Positions 43,901 to 50,698 of a DNA stretch of 64,000 bases are shown here, one piece after another. The DNA is from Pseudoxanthomonas suwonensis (GTDB lineage: Bacteria > Pseudomonadota > Gammaproteobacteria > Xanthomonadales > Xanthomonadaceae). Position 1 is the first letter of the stretch. Every line of letters starts with the position of its first letter. The DNA lies in contig NZ_CP011144.1 in assembly GCF_000972865.1 (NCBI RefSeq), positions 1,798,001-1,862,000 of the forward strand, read 5' to 3'. The notes beneath the pieces are model-generated. The model was not told where the DNA came from. It was given only the letters and a program-made list of their open reading frames with translations, and did not search any database. The position numbers and the translations under genes were made by a program.

Positions 43901-46793
43901 CGCTCTTGCTGAAATCGGCCACGAAATCGCGCGCGGGCAATGCCGTTTCCGCATCATCGGTGTCGGTGATCGTGGCACCGTCCGGATCCGTGCCGCTGGC
44001 ATCGGCCGTGTTGGTGACGAAGTCGTCGTCGCTGCCATCGCCGCTGCCGAAGCGGTCGATGTCGGCCTGGGTGACGGTGTAGGAACCGGTGCAGCTGACC
44101 GTCGCGCCGGGCACCAGCGTCGCGGGCAATGACGGATTGCAGCTGAGCGTGCCCTGGCCGACCAGCAGCGGATCGTCCAGGGTCACATTGTCGAGCGGGA
44201 CGTTGCCGTCGTTGGTGATGGTGATCGAATAGGGAATCACGTCGCCGGCGGCGTTGACGCTGGTCACCGTGGTGCTCTTGTCGACCACGAGCGACGGCCG
44301 TGGCACGAACGTGTTGCTGTAGGTGCAGGTGACAGGGACGCCAGCATCGGCGTCGGCGATCGAGATGGTCAGGCCGTTACCCAGATTGGTGTCGGTGCCA
44401 TCGCAACTCACATTGCTGTCGAAGTCGGCCGCATTGCCGGTGGTGAAGCTTTCGGCCGGCAGTTGGCCGGTCTCGAAGGCGAACACCTCGAACGGGCCGA
44501 CCGTGGTGGCGGTCGGGTCGGTCGAAGTGAACGGGGTGCTGTTGTTGATGAAACCCGTGGTCGCCGGGATGCTGACCGTTGCCCCGGTCACCGGGCCACC
44601 CCAGACCTTGCGCACGTACAGCTCGGTGCTCTTGCGGTCGTTGGTGAAGGTGCAGACGATCGGCCCGTCGGTCGCGCCCACGGTCAGCGTGCCGCGGGTC
44701 GGATCGCCCGGATCGTTGACCAGCCCGCTGGTGTTGGTGCAGGCCAGGGTTTCCAAGTACAGGTTGGAAGTGATCGTGCCGAACGATTCGTCGATCGTGA
44801 TCACTTCGCCGGCATACGCCGTCCAGACCGGACCGCTGTCGGTCTGGCTCGGGCCGCCGCTGGCGCTGGAATTGAACGTACCCTTGCCGCTGGCCACCAG
44901 GCTGACGGTATCGCCCGGCAGGCCGTTGAGCCAGGTCTTCTGCAGCTGCAGCGTGGTGCTGTTGCGGGTGTTGGCGTAGGTGCACTGGATCGGCTGGCCC
45001 TGGTCGGCGGGCAGCACTTCCAGGGTGTTGGCGACCTTGCCGTCGGTGCCGGACAAGGCGCCGCCCGAGCAGGACACTGCCACCGTGTAGTTGGCCAGCG
45101 CGCCGGCGGACATGGTCTCGGCCGGCAGGGTGGCGATCTCGCCCGCATACACGGTCGCCGTGATGCTGGCTGCGCCGACCGAAGCGGTGGAGGTGAAGGC
45201 GTTGGTGTTGTTGAGCAGGCCGGTGGTCGCGGCCAGCTGCGCCTGGTCGCCGCCGCGGCTGTTCGGCCCCCAGACCTTGTTGAGCTGCAGCGTGGCCTGC
45301 AGCCGGGTGTTGGTGTAGCGGCAGGTGATCGTGGTGTCCGCCGCGCCGACGGTGAGCTGGTCGCCGGCGAGCGGCGTGCCGTTGCCGCTGCAGCTGAGCA
45401 CGCTGGTGTAGTTGGCGGCATTGGCCGCGGTGGCGAAGGTTTCGGACAGGGTGAGGGTTTCACCGGCGTACACCTGCTGCGCCGTCCCGGTATCGGTCTC
45501 GGTGGCGGTGTCGGCGCTGGAATCCAGCGTGACCGGACCGTGCAGGCTGCCGCTGGCCGAGACCTGCGCCTGCTCGCCCACCAGGGCGTTCACCCAGCGC
45601 TTCTCCAGCACCAGGTTCACCGGCCTGCGGGTGTTGGTCTGGGTGCAGGTGATGGCCGTGTCGCCGCCGGCGACGGTGAGGGTGTTGCCGGACAGCGGTA
45701 TGGCGTTGCCGGTGCACGCCATGGCCGCGGTGTAGTTGGCGGGGCTGCTCAGGGTTTCGGTGATGGTGCCCGACTCGCCGGCATAGACCACCACCTGTGC
45801 GCCGGTGGTGCTGTTGCCGCCGGTCGCATCCGCGGTGGAACTGACCGTGGCCGGGAAGGTGAAGCCGTTGCTGGTGACCGTCGCGGTGTCGCCGGGCTGG
45901 GCGTTCACCCAGGTCTTAACCAGCTGCAGCTGGGCGGAGCGCCGTGTGTTGGTCGCCGTGCACGTCAGCGAACTGTCGGCGGGCATGATGAAGGTGGCGC
46001 CGATGGTCGCCCCTATCACCCCGTCGATGTCGCGCACGCAGGTCAGCGCGACCGTGTAGTTACCCGCCGACGCGGCCGGGGAGAAGACCTCGGCCACGGT
46101 CACGGTCGAGCCGGGCTGCGCCACGGCGGTGGCCGGCGTGGTCGTGCCCGACACGGCTGATGACCCGGGTACCGCGTTCTGCACGCCGGGGCCGGAGATG
46201 GTGAGCTGGACGGAGTCGCCGGGCCTGCCGTTTTCCCAGGCCTTGGTGAGGGTGACGCCGCGGTAGACCGGATGGGTGGTGGTGCAGGCGGCCGGGCAGC
46301 TGTCGCCGCCGGTGGCGCTGTTGGCCACCGCCAGCCCGGCACTGGGCAGCACCGTGGCGCCGTAGGTGACCGAGTACGTGCCGGTGGTCCCGGCCGGGAC
46401 CACGCACTCGACGTTGCCGCCGGCCTGGGTGCAGCCGGCGGGCAGCGGCGTGACGGGTTGCAGGCCTGGTCCCGGCGTATCGGTGATCAGGATGGGGGCC
46501 GCGGTGGTGCCCGCGGAGATCGTCGCGGTGATCGTGTACTGGATGGTGTCGCCGACCGCGACCGGCGTGCCGCTGGCGGGGCTGGCGGTCTTGCCCAGGG
46601 CCACGGCATAGACGCCGACCGTGACGCTGTCGCTGTTGTCTGACGGGTCGTCCGCGACCCCGGCCGGCAGCGACACCTGCGCGCCGTTCTGCACCTGGGT
46701 CTGCGCATGCGCCGGCACCGCGCCGCAGGCAAGCAGGGCCATGCCCATCACCCAGGCGACACTCCGGTAACGCAGTCCCTGCATTGCCAGCAT
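34971..46793 (-). CDS. Giant DUF11-repeat cell-surface protein with C-terminal OmpA-like domains
   Basis: A protein of about 3,940 residues. The signal peptide spans about 4-34 (WVMGMALLACGAVPAHAQ). One DUF11-like unit (about 55-175) is followed by six prealbumin-like repeats (about 176-828, each opening like LxLxKxWxNxxPGD and ending TNTR), then about 22 DUF11/DUF7507 repeats (about 831-3488, core TYTFxVTNTGNVTI). An SdrD-like segment with ISGTVFNDRDGDAWQD follows (about 3492), then two OmpA-like domains (about 3748-3810 and 3846-3925). The second keeps GHADRRGSREYNAAL and LRRAKAV, the peptidoglycan-binding Asp and Arg. Start ATG 46793 or 46784; the frame runs open to 46946. Likely a surface fibre or adhesin anchored to peptidoglycan. 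Confidence 0.88.
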   Translation of the reverse strand: MLAMQGLRYRSVAWVMGMALLACGAVPAHAQTQVQNGAQVSLPAGVADDPSDNSDSVTVGVYAVALGKTASPASGTPVAVGDTIQYTITATISAGTTAAPILITDTPGPGLQPVTPLPAGCTQAGGNVECVVPAGTTGTYSVTYGATVLPSAGLAVANSATGGDSCPAACTTTHPVYRGVTLTKAWENGRPGDSVQLTISGPGVQNAVPGSSAVSGTTTPATAVAQPGSTVTVAEVFSPAASAGNYTVALTCVRDIDGVIGATIGATFIMPADSSLTCTATNTRRSAQLQLVKTWVNAQPGDTATVTSNGFTFPATVSSTADATGGNSTTGAQVVVYAGESGTITETLSSPANYTAAMACTGNAIPLSGNTLTVAGGDTAITCTQTNTRRPVNLVLEKRWVNALVGEQAQVSASGSLHGPVTLDSSADTATETDTGTAQQVYAGETLTLSETFATAANAANYTSVLSCSGNGTPLAGDQLTVGAADTTITCRYTNTRLQATLQLNKVWGPNSRGGDQAQLAATTGLLNNTNAFTSTASVGAASITATVYAGEIATLPAETMSAGALANYTVAVSCSGGALSGTDGKVANTLEVLPADQGQPIQCTYANTRNSTTLQLQKTWLNGLPGDTVSLVASGKGTFNSSASGGPSQTDSGPVWTAYAGEVITIDESFGTITSNLYLETLACTNTSGLVNDPGDPTRGTLTVGATDGPIVCTFTNDRKSTELYVRKVWGGPVTGATVSIPATTGFINNSTPFTSTDPTATTVGPFEVFAFETGQLPAESFTTGNAADFDSNVSCDGTDTNLGNGLTISIADADAGVPVTCTYSNTFVPRPSLVVDKSTTVTSVNAAGDVIPYSITITNDGNVPLDNVTLDDPLLVGQGTLSCNPSLPATLVPGATVSCTGSYTVTQADIDRFGSGDGSDDDFVTNTADASGTDPDGATITDTDDAETALPARDFVADFSKSGTLADTNGSGQGSAGETITYNFTITNNGNATIQSVTIVDPLLPGLSCGPIGPLAPGQSVLVGSPAPPADVLCTGNTYVITQADIDSYGGGSGNIDNIAFGTGTSPTGGSASGEASETTPLDPPAPRLHLDKTASPASVSAAGEVVTYSFTVTNAGNVTVAGIEVVDPKAGLGPITCTPAAPFDLAPGASATCSATYTVTQADIDAGGVMVNTATAAGTYDGRPVVDTDTAAVDIDTGPGTATIIKTADKTFVSSVGEQITYTFTASNNSQVTLTDAQIVQDTVIDALACDVIPTLAPGQTATFSCNGTHVYTVQQQDIDNQGNPVADSGVILNTVTGQATYLDDGNPVTATDSDDWIVDLPARAPGLFLRKSSNVVSVPGPNSPVLYSFDVTNTGNTTLLNLTITDSLLPGLDCDPIASLPPAGTVTFTCDAASSTYTVTQADIDSGSTDFKPNDGQIDNRATVSATVAGTTDILTNSDVNEVTLPVRQPAITLLKQADVTSIAAPLTVNYSFRVTNTGNVTVNDVTVSDGTLGLACPASPAVNLPPGASVLFGGSGQPGVDVVCTGTARAVTQADIDTETSIENAAAATGVTVSGPSGPVNLQATSTLSIPIVKNPSLAFGKAADVASVALPGDPIVYTITGTNNGNITLTNVRVVDPRVPSLSCTPPTPITSLAPGEDFTCIGTYLSTPLDFDTNGGGDGDIDNTAEALWNGGRATASATVQLPIPVQTLALVKTAGSPSIDQGLDAAVTDAGDTITYTFVVTNTGNQTLTQLVINDANLNGPVTCDRTVLEAAGPNETATCTGVHTITQAEMDNGVIDNTATASATPPASARVTSAPDTATVPLAAGPQIQLDKSAAAPTTAQGALPSVTDAGDTIQYGFVVTNTGNVTLSTITLNDPSLNPAAVSCPPGQLAPGASMTCASRTYTITQANMDAGSVSNTATASGNPPSGAAVTDDDATTTALAESPALALVKTATPTTVSAVGQQVGYAFQVTNTGNVTIGQIAIREDDFTGSGAVSAISCSPTSIAPGAVANCNATYSVTQQDLDQGSIVNDATATGQSPTAVPVESNQDQAQVTVLENAALTLVKAATPDVVSVADTPIAYTYTVTNTGNVTLDTIAVTETAFDGNNTPAPVPDCSGQPAALAPGASYACTAAYVFNQDDLDAGFVNNTAQATALDPGDNVVGPVTSSKRVTGDQFAELVLDKSVSPSQVSQAGVVVTYTFQVTNTGNITIDGVQINETAFDGTSALTPPTCADLTLAPGQATTCTTTYTVQQADVDQGGIHNEATVSGTDPGGASVVSAPDAADVDVDAQVQLDLAKSVLPLAVSQAGQQVVYIFQVSNIGNTTINDLVVTELAFSGTGSPPVADCARTTLAPGERVQCTATYTATQADIDAGVVTNTAEADGTTTNAGPAASAPSSAQFTAAAAPALALTKTASPTTVTAVGDTVSYSFLVANTGNVTIDNLSVTETAFSGTGTAPTITCPVSELAPGADTTCTSTAYAVTQADLDAGQVTNTATANGQAPDGTAVPSPPSSATVTVDQDVQLQLVKSVLPTQVSTAGQVLAYSFEVTNTGNVTVNAIAIEEAGFSGSGTMTGVVCGPAAGTLAPGDSVTCTATYQVTQVDMDAGSIDNVARANAVGPGGPVASNDDDAQVTVDNLRSASLAKEVTPTTVAAAGEQVTYEFLITNTGNQTVTDPVVEERAFSGTGGWPVVTCPAGSYPPNASVTCTASYTVTQADIDAGQVTNTARAQVTPPDGIPLLTNEDDAVVTATAVPGLSLEKAATPTSVSAVGDTIDYTFLVTNTGGVTVNALVVTETAFSGSGTVPAPTCAVTTLAPAASTTCTASYVVTQADLLSGRITNTAVASGTVAGGSVDSGPDDAEVTVVPAVTTVAKAVDPASGTEVAPGDVLTYTVTATVADASLHEPVTLTDTLGPGLTFGAVTSAGAFGCNAANPLVCTLPAGTPPGSYPLVYTATVAADATGSVGNNVVASKDPGVDPPVTCTVCDTDNPVVASTSTVSKASTPASATPVNPGTLITYTVTTVVSGSVTTEDITLVDTLDPGLTFGAVTNPGAYSCSGALTCVLPAGTLPGSYDFTYTATVDADATGAPRNVVVPSNPAGGDAEPTCTVCDTIHPVSRPSIALEKKLTANDDADGNGEVSVGDTLTYGVTATNTGNVPLANVTIDDPITTPDSLTCPLVTPGGTCELVATYTVTQADADAGQVLNTATVQTEAPPDVPPLPPQACPAGSADPACATEIVTPVIQRPAIATTKTAVLTVDNATPGKGNIGDVVTYTVNATNTGNVTLTGVTVTDTFQGGAPVTLACAPTTLVPGQVASCDSYEHVITEEEVHSDIGLLVNTVLAQGDAGLVSGTIQVTANAAAQVEVQNEPAQLYLTKVAGVRQVNVGDLVRYTLTLENTGEIDLVDGYIIDTPPAGFTYVEGSLQGRDDDGLVTATGISPLRISDIDLAAGNTATISYLMRVGAGVRPGTQVNRAVAYDPAYEGPASNVATAEVVLGSDPMLDESLISGTVFNDRDGDAWQDSAALTGVRVQGGFAPGAYIAGSTTIDRGAGAQSVPDASAPLLRGLELGRIEGRQSPADPAAAHEVVIRQRLREPDFTGDFVLTSAQGATVRMAADGSTTLETRGDAAKGLTAAAPTVRRQVAQSADGYQVDYVVRNEGIDERGIPGVRIASVEGLLIETDQYGRYHLVGIDAGRAARGRNFVLKVDTATLPPGSELTTENPKVRRITGGVPTRFDFGVRLPEQVIEGRRDVEMTLGTVVFAPGSAQVQARYLAVVDSMAEQVRRHGGGEVVIDASGETGALALARAAAVQALLGERLDESLRPQVAISVRADPDDPASLLAGIGEGGTVLGTFLFDTDKATIPPRFDPLLDELARQVAASGGEAISIIGHADRRGSREYNAALGLRRAKAVYEALAQRLPPEVRARLTVEVESDPGAPLGPPAAEGTP
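36330..44310 (-). repeat. Array of about 22 in-gene repeats (unit about 360 bp) within the giant gene
   Basis: Protein units of about 110-125 residues recur with the core VTYTFxVTNTGNVTI and the segment CTATYTVTQADIDAG. At DNA level short blocks such as GTCGGCCTGGGTCACCGTGT (plus-strand reading) recur in most units, while flanks diverge. The last two to four units are more divergent (TPASATPVNPG, TANDDADGNGEVSVGD). Confidence 0.85.
44310..46265 (-). repeat. Six prealbumin-like repeats at the N-terminal end of the giant gene
   Basis: Six units of about 105-115 codons each open with a K-x-W motif: LTKAWENGRPGDS, LVKTWVNAQPGDT, LEKRWVNALVGEQ, LNKVWGPNSRGGD, LQKTWLNGLPGDT and VRKVWGGPVTGAT, and close with a TNTR-like string after a paired Cys. 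They form a block distinct from the DUF11 units. Confidence 0.8.
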
Positions 46794-47389
46794 CCGCTTC
46801 AGCCCCCGGTTTCCCCGGCTTGGCCGCGCGTTCGCAGGCACCCCTGACGCCACGGCCGATCCGGTTGTCACGCGACCACTGAACCGGTCGCGCGCCCTAC
46901 ACGAGTTCAAGCATGCGAAGCATTGCGTGCGGTCGGTGGCCGCCACGCACGTCCAATCATTTCCGACAAGCCAATGGGCACGGCGGTGTCGCCCGCGATC
47001 CAGGAGCGGACGAAACCGGCATTCGACGTTTCAGAAGCGCGGGCCATCCCAGTCACCGCCTTACCCCGGAAAGTCCTACATCGATGATGGCGCCCAGGTG
47101 CGATGCGATCCGGATGCCGCATGGGCGCGCACGTGTGATCCTGCGCGCCTAGTTAGGTGCGCCGTACCCGGGCTGTCAAGACAGATACCGCTAATTTAGG
47201 CTGGATTCGGCGCGGATAGGTCGTCACAAAGCTGACCAAGTGCGCATGCTCATCGCTGCGTAGATCCGATGAACCGGTCATCTGCACTATGCGACTCGTT
47301 GTCCGCTTTGCGGTGCAAATCCGTTACACCGAAGCACCCCGGTGCACGATGCCGGGCGGATGCCGGCGCCGCGGCGTTCCGTGCGTTGC
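46794..47389. other. 596-bp region upstream of the giant gene; no gene seen
   Basis: This holds the leader of the giant operon and the convergent end of the Lrp gene. There is a perfect 7-bp hairpin (CGCGACC / GGTCGCG, 46871-46892) and an AT-richer stretch (about 47140-47340: AGACAGATACCGCTAATTTAG) that is the best promoter candidate. No RNA family or credible ORF was recognised. Confidence 0.5.
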
Positions 47390-47869
47390 CTACGCCTTGG
47401 GCAACGGCAGGCCGGCGGACGCCTTCACCGTGCGCAGCACGAAACTGGAGTTGACGTCGGCCACGCCGGAGGCGTTGAGCAGGCGGTCGAGCAGGAAGCG
47501 CGAGAAGTGTTCGAGGTCGCGCACGTAGACGTGCAACAGGTAGTCCATGTCGCCGGTCAGCGCGTGGCAGGCCACCACCTCGTCCCAGCCCTGCACGTTC
47601 TCGACGAAACGCTCGATCCCGGGCGCGCCGTGCTTCTCCAGCTGCACGCGGACGAAGGCCTGCAGCCCCAGCCCCAGCGCCTGCGGATCCAGCCGCGCGG
47701 CGTAGCCGGCGACCACCCCGGCCGCCTCCAGCCGCTGGATCCGGCGCAGGCAGGCCGAAGGCGACAGGTTCACCTGCGCCGCCAGGTCGGCGTTGCTGGC
47801 GCGGCCGTCGCGCTGCAGCAGGGCCAAGAGACGCAGGTCGGTGCGGTCGAAACCGTGGGTGGCGGCCAT
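47390..47869 (-). CDS. Lrp/AsnC-family transcriptional regulator, divergent from phhA
   Basis: A 159-residue Lrp-type regulator. The N-terminal winged helix-turn-helix (about 8-60) has DRTDLRLLALLQRDGRASNA and VNLSPSACLRRIQRLEAAGV. The C-terminal RAM/effector domain (about 70-150) has FVRVQLEKHG and HALTGDMDYLLHVYV, the amino-acid-sensing turn. It is divergently oriented to phhA with 127 bp between starts, and TTGC/GCAA motifs fill that gap. Likely an amino-acid-responsive regulator of phenylalanine hydroxylase (and possibly itself). ATG 47869 is used; the frame is open to 48046. Confidence 0.92.
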   Translation of the reverse strand: MAATHGFDRTDLRLLALLQRDGRASNADLAAQVNLSPSACLRRIQRLEAAGVVAGYAARLDPQALGLGLQAFVRVQLEKHGAPGIERFVENVQGWDEVVACHALTGDMDYLLHVYVRDLEHFSRFLLDRLLNASGVADVNSSFVLRTVKASAGLPLPKA

Positions 47870-47872
47870 TTG

Positions 47873-47948
47873 TTGCCTCGCAACATCGTTTTCACGCAAC
47901 AAGATTGCACGCCCAGGGTGAATACGCGCAACTTCGCAATCCTGTTGC
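47873..47948. promoter_or_regulatory. Putative Lrp operator cluster in the lrp-phhA gap
   Basis: GCAA or GCAAC sites at 47880, 47896, 47928 and 47936, and TTGC at 47873, 47905 and 47945, spaced by about one to three helical turns. Such clustered half-sites fit a multimeric Lrp-type regulator. Binding is inferred, not shown. Confidence 0.5.
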
Positions 47949-47996
47949 GCCATTTCCGGCCTACGCTGGGCGGACCTGCCCGCAGGAGCCAGCACG

Positions 47997-48893
47997 ATGA
48001 ACGACGCCAATGCCCCGCGCCGCGTGGAGCACCAACAGACCGACAAGGGCTACGTGCCGGTCTACACCACCGCCGTGGTCGAACAGCCGTGGCTGGACTA
48101 CAGCGCCGACGACCACGCCACCTGGGGCACGCTGTACGCGCGCCAGCGCGAACTGCTGGCCGGCCGCGCCTGCGACGAGTTCCTGCAGGCGCAGGACGCG
48201 ATGGGCATGGACGCGCGCGCGATCCCGCGCTTCGACCAGCTCAACGAAGTGCTGGGCGCAACCACCGGCTGGACCCTGGTCGGGGTCGAGGGCCTGCTGC
48301 CGGAGCTGGACTTCTTCGACCACCTGGCCAACCGCCGCTTCCCGGTGACCTGGTGGATCCGTCGCCCGGACCAGATCGACTACATCGCCGAGCCGGACCT
48401 GTTCCACGACCTGTTCGGCCATGTGCCGCTGCTGATGAACCCGCTGTTCGCCGACTACATGCAGGCCTACGGCCGCGGCGGAGTGAAGGCGCACGGCATC
48501 GGCCCGGAGGCGCTGCAGAACCTGACCCGGCTGTACTGGTACACGGTGGAGTTCGGGCTGATCCGCCAGGCCGACGGACTGCGCATCTACGGCGCGGGCA
48601 TCGTCTCGTCCAAGGGCGAGTCGCTGCACTCGCTTGAATCGGCGGCGCCGAACCGGATCGGCTTCGAGCTGGAGCGGATCATGCGCACCCGCTACCGGAT
48701 CGACACCTTCCAGAAGACCTACTTCGTGATCGACAGCTTCGAGCAGCTGATGCGGGCGACCGAACCGGACTTCACCCCGATCTATGCGCGGCTGGCGACG
48801 CAGGACACGATTCCGGCAGGCGAGGTGCGCGAGGACGACCACGTGCACCAGCGCGGCAGCGGCGAGGGCTGGGCGACCGACGGCGACGTCTGA
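47997..48893 (+). CDS. phhA: Phenylalanine-4-hydroxylase
   Basis: A 298-residue bacterial aromatic amino-acid hydroxylase. The non-heme iron ligands are the two His in LFHDLFGHVPLL and the Glu in YWYTVEFGLI. ARAIPRFDQLNEVL, RRFPVTWWIRRPDQIDYI and GAGIVSSKGESLHSL are the other conserved blocks. It converts phenylalanine to tyrosine with tetrahydrobiopterin and O2. The family's normal length is about 260-300. An Lrp regulator is divergently placed upstream, and an aromatic aminotransferase occurs at 54110, together suggesting phenylalanine/tyrosine catabolism. Confidence 0.96.
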   Translation: MNDANAPRRVEHQQTDKGYVPVYTTAVVEQPWLDYSADDHATWGTLYARQRELLAGRACDEFLQAQDAMGMDARAIPRFDQLNEVLGATTGWTLVGVEGLLPELDFFDHLANRRFPVTWWIRRPDQIDYIAEPDLFHDLFGHVPLLMNPLFADYMQAYGRGGVKAHGIGPEALQNLTRLYWYTVEFGLIRQADGLRIYGAGIVSSKGESLHSLESAAPNRIGFELERIMRTRYRIDTFQKTYFVIDSFEQLMRATEPDFTPIYARLATQDTIPAGEVREDDHVHQRGSGEGWATDGDV

Positions 48894-48957
48894 TCCCTTT
48901 CATCCGCTCCGGGCAGGAGATCGGGCGTCGCCAGTCAGAGGTGATGCCGATCCGCCT

Positions 48958-50376
48958 TCAGCCCGTCGCCACCGCCGCCAGCGGCAACGGCTCGCGCGCC
49001 ACGCGCATGGACGAGCTCGGCGCCTTGAGCAGTTGCACGGCCAGCTGCCGCGCGGCCACGCGCAGTTCCGGCACAGCGGTGATCTCCCACAGCTGGCCGC
49101 GCAGCAGCGGGCCGATGCAGTAGAGCCCGCGCACCGGCGCACCGGTGCGGTCCAGCACCTCGAACTGCGGCGTCGCGCGCAGGCCCAGGCCGAGCGGGTC
49201 GGCGCTGATGGTGCCGGCGTCGCGCAGCTGGCCGACCAGCGGATGGCTGGTGCGCTCGACGTCGGTGTCCAGGCCGGTGGCGCGGACCAGCACGTCGTAC
49301 TGCTCGGCCGAGGCGTGCGCCTGGCCGCGCTCGCGGATCACCACCTCGACCGCGGCCTCGCCGCGGCGGGCGCGCAGCAGGCGGCCGGCGCGGATCCGCA
49401 GCTGGCCCTGCGCCTGCAGCTGCTCCAGTTCCTCGTGCACGCTCGGCGCCAGCCGGTGGCGGATGATTTCCCAGTACGAGCGCAGGTGGCGCAGGAAGCG
49501 CGCGCGCTGCTCGTCCGGCAGCGTCTTCCAGTAGCCCTGCAGGTACGGGCGCAGCGCGTCGACCAGCGCGCGCCAGTCCGGCACGATCGGCGCCAGGCTG
49601 CGCAGGGTGCGCAGCAGCAAGGCGACGTCGGCGCTGTTGAGCGCGTGCAGCACGTTCGGCGGCAGCGCGATCGCCGGACCCGGCTCGGGCAGGTGCGCGC
49701 GCGGCAGCAGGCCATGCCGCGACAGCGCGGTGATCGGTCCGGTGTGGCCGCGGCGCAGCAGGGTGACCACGGTGTCGGCCATGGTCAGGCCGGTGCCGAC
49801 GATCAGCACCCGGGCCGCGTTCGGCACCCGCGCCAGCGCGTCTTCGCCGTACAGGTTGCGCTGCCAGGGCCAGGCGATGTAGCCGGGATCGACCAGCAGG
49901 CGCGGGCCCACGCCCTGCAGCCGCTGCGGCGGCAGCGTGCCCACCGCCAGCACCACCCGGTCGGTGAGGAAGTCCGAGCCGTCGGCCAGCAGCACCCGGT
50001 ACGCGCCGCCCTCGCGGTCCACCGCCACCGCCTCCTGCTGCACCTGGTTGAAGCCGGCCAGCGAGACCTGCGCGGCCGACTGCAGCCGCGAGTAAAGGTA
50101 TTCGCCGTAGACCAGGCGCGGCAGGAAGCTTTCCTCGGCGCGCCGGGTCAGGTTGAGCCAGCGCGCGAACTCGCCGGGCTGGTCCTGGGTCGCGCCCAGG
50201 TCGCGGGCGCGCACGTTGAGCAGGTGCTCCGGCCGCGCCTCGCCGTAGGCCACGCCGCGGCCGTAGCCGTCGGGCGTGCCGACCAGGCACAGGTCCACGC
50301 CGGTCGGTGCGCTGCGCGCCAGCTCGGTGGCCAGCACGCTGCCGGTGAAACCCGCGCCGATGATCGTGATCCGCAT
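48958..50376 (-). CDS. FAD/NAD(P)-binding protein (NAD_binding_9-type)
   Basis: A 472-residue flavoprotein. The FAD Rossmann motif is ITIIGAGFTGSVLATELA (about 3-20) and a second dinucleotide site is RVLIVGTGLTMADTVVTLLR (about 190-209). GRGVAYGEARPEHLLNVRA matches the FAD-NAD(P)-binding family of uncharacterised oxidoreductases (often near nitrogen or siderophore-related genes). The C-terminal YDVLVRATGLDTDVER and GLYCIGPLLRGQLWEI block is conserved. Substrate unknown. It stands convergent to phhA, separate from its neighbours. Confidence 0.85.
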   Translation of the reverse strand: MRITIIGAGFTGSVLATELARSAPTGVDLCLVGTPDGYGRGVAYGEARPEHLLNVRARDLGATQDQPGEFARWLNLTRRAEESFLPRLVYGEYLYSRLQSAAQVSLAGFNQVQQEAVAVDREGGAYRVLLADGSDFLTDRVVLAVGTLPPQRLQGVGPRLLVDPGYIAWPWQRNLYGEDALARVPNAARVLIVGTGLTMADTVVTLLRRGHTGPITALSRHGLLPRAHLPEPGPAIALPPNVLHALNSADVALLLRTLRSLAPIVPDWRALVDALRPYLQGYWKTLPDEQRARFLRHLRSYWEIIRHRLAPSVHEELEQLQAQGQLRIRAGRLLRARRGEAAVEVVIRERGQAHASAEQYDVLVRATGLDTDVERTSHPLVGQLRDAGTISADPLGLGLRATPQFEVLDRTGAPVRGLYCIGPLLRGQLWEITAVPELRVAARQLAVQLLKAPSSSMRVAREPLPLAAVATG

Positions 50377-50609
50377 CGCCCAGTCCTCCCGCCCAAGTCA
50401 ACGAAGGCGCAGTAGACCGGTCCGGCCGGCGGCGTAGGTAAAACCCCGGTTAAGCCTGCCGTTTCCCTGGAAACAGATCGGCAGATGCACATGGCCGATT
50501 GGAATGATGGTGATTGGTTCTGAGCCGCCGGGGCGCGGGCGGGTGGCTGCACCCATATGCAACAACCGTGCGGTTCCACGCACCGCGGGCAGAGCCCTCC
50601 TCACCCCAA

Positions 50610-50644
50610 CCCTCTCCCCCATCGCTATGCGATGGGGGAGAGGG
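50610..50644 (+). repeat. Perfect palindrome upstream of the TonB receptor
   Basis: A 16-bp perfect stem, CCCTCTCCCCCATCGC / GCGATGGGGGAGAGGG with a 3-nt TAT loop, ends 54 bp before the receptor ATG. Sequences of this type are common in Xanthomonadaceae intergenic regions; here it could act on receptor translation. Confidence 0.75.
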
Positions 50645-50698
50645 AGCGCATCAAGCCGTCGGCATGGCGTCCACAACGCGGCCCGTACACTGCCGGGC

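Noticed and set aside
38115..44132. 2,005-codon open frame antisense to the giant gene
   Set aside because: Composition is GDRVGDxxVAGVGHxE-like, the antisense mirror of the DUF11 repeat codons, with no domain features or plausible start.
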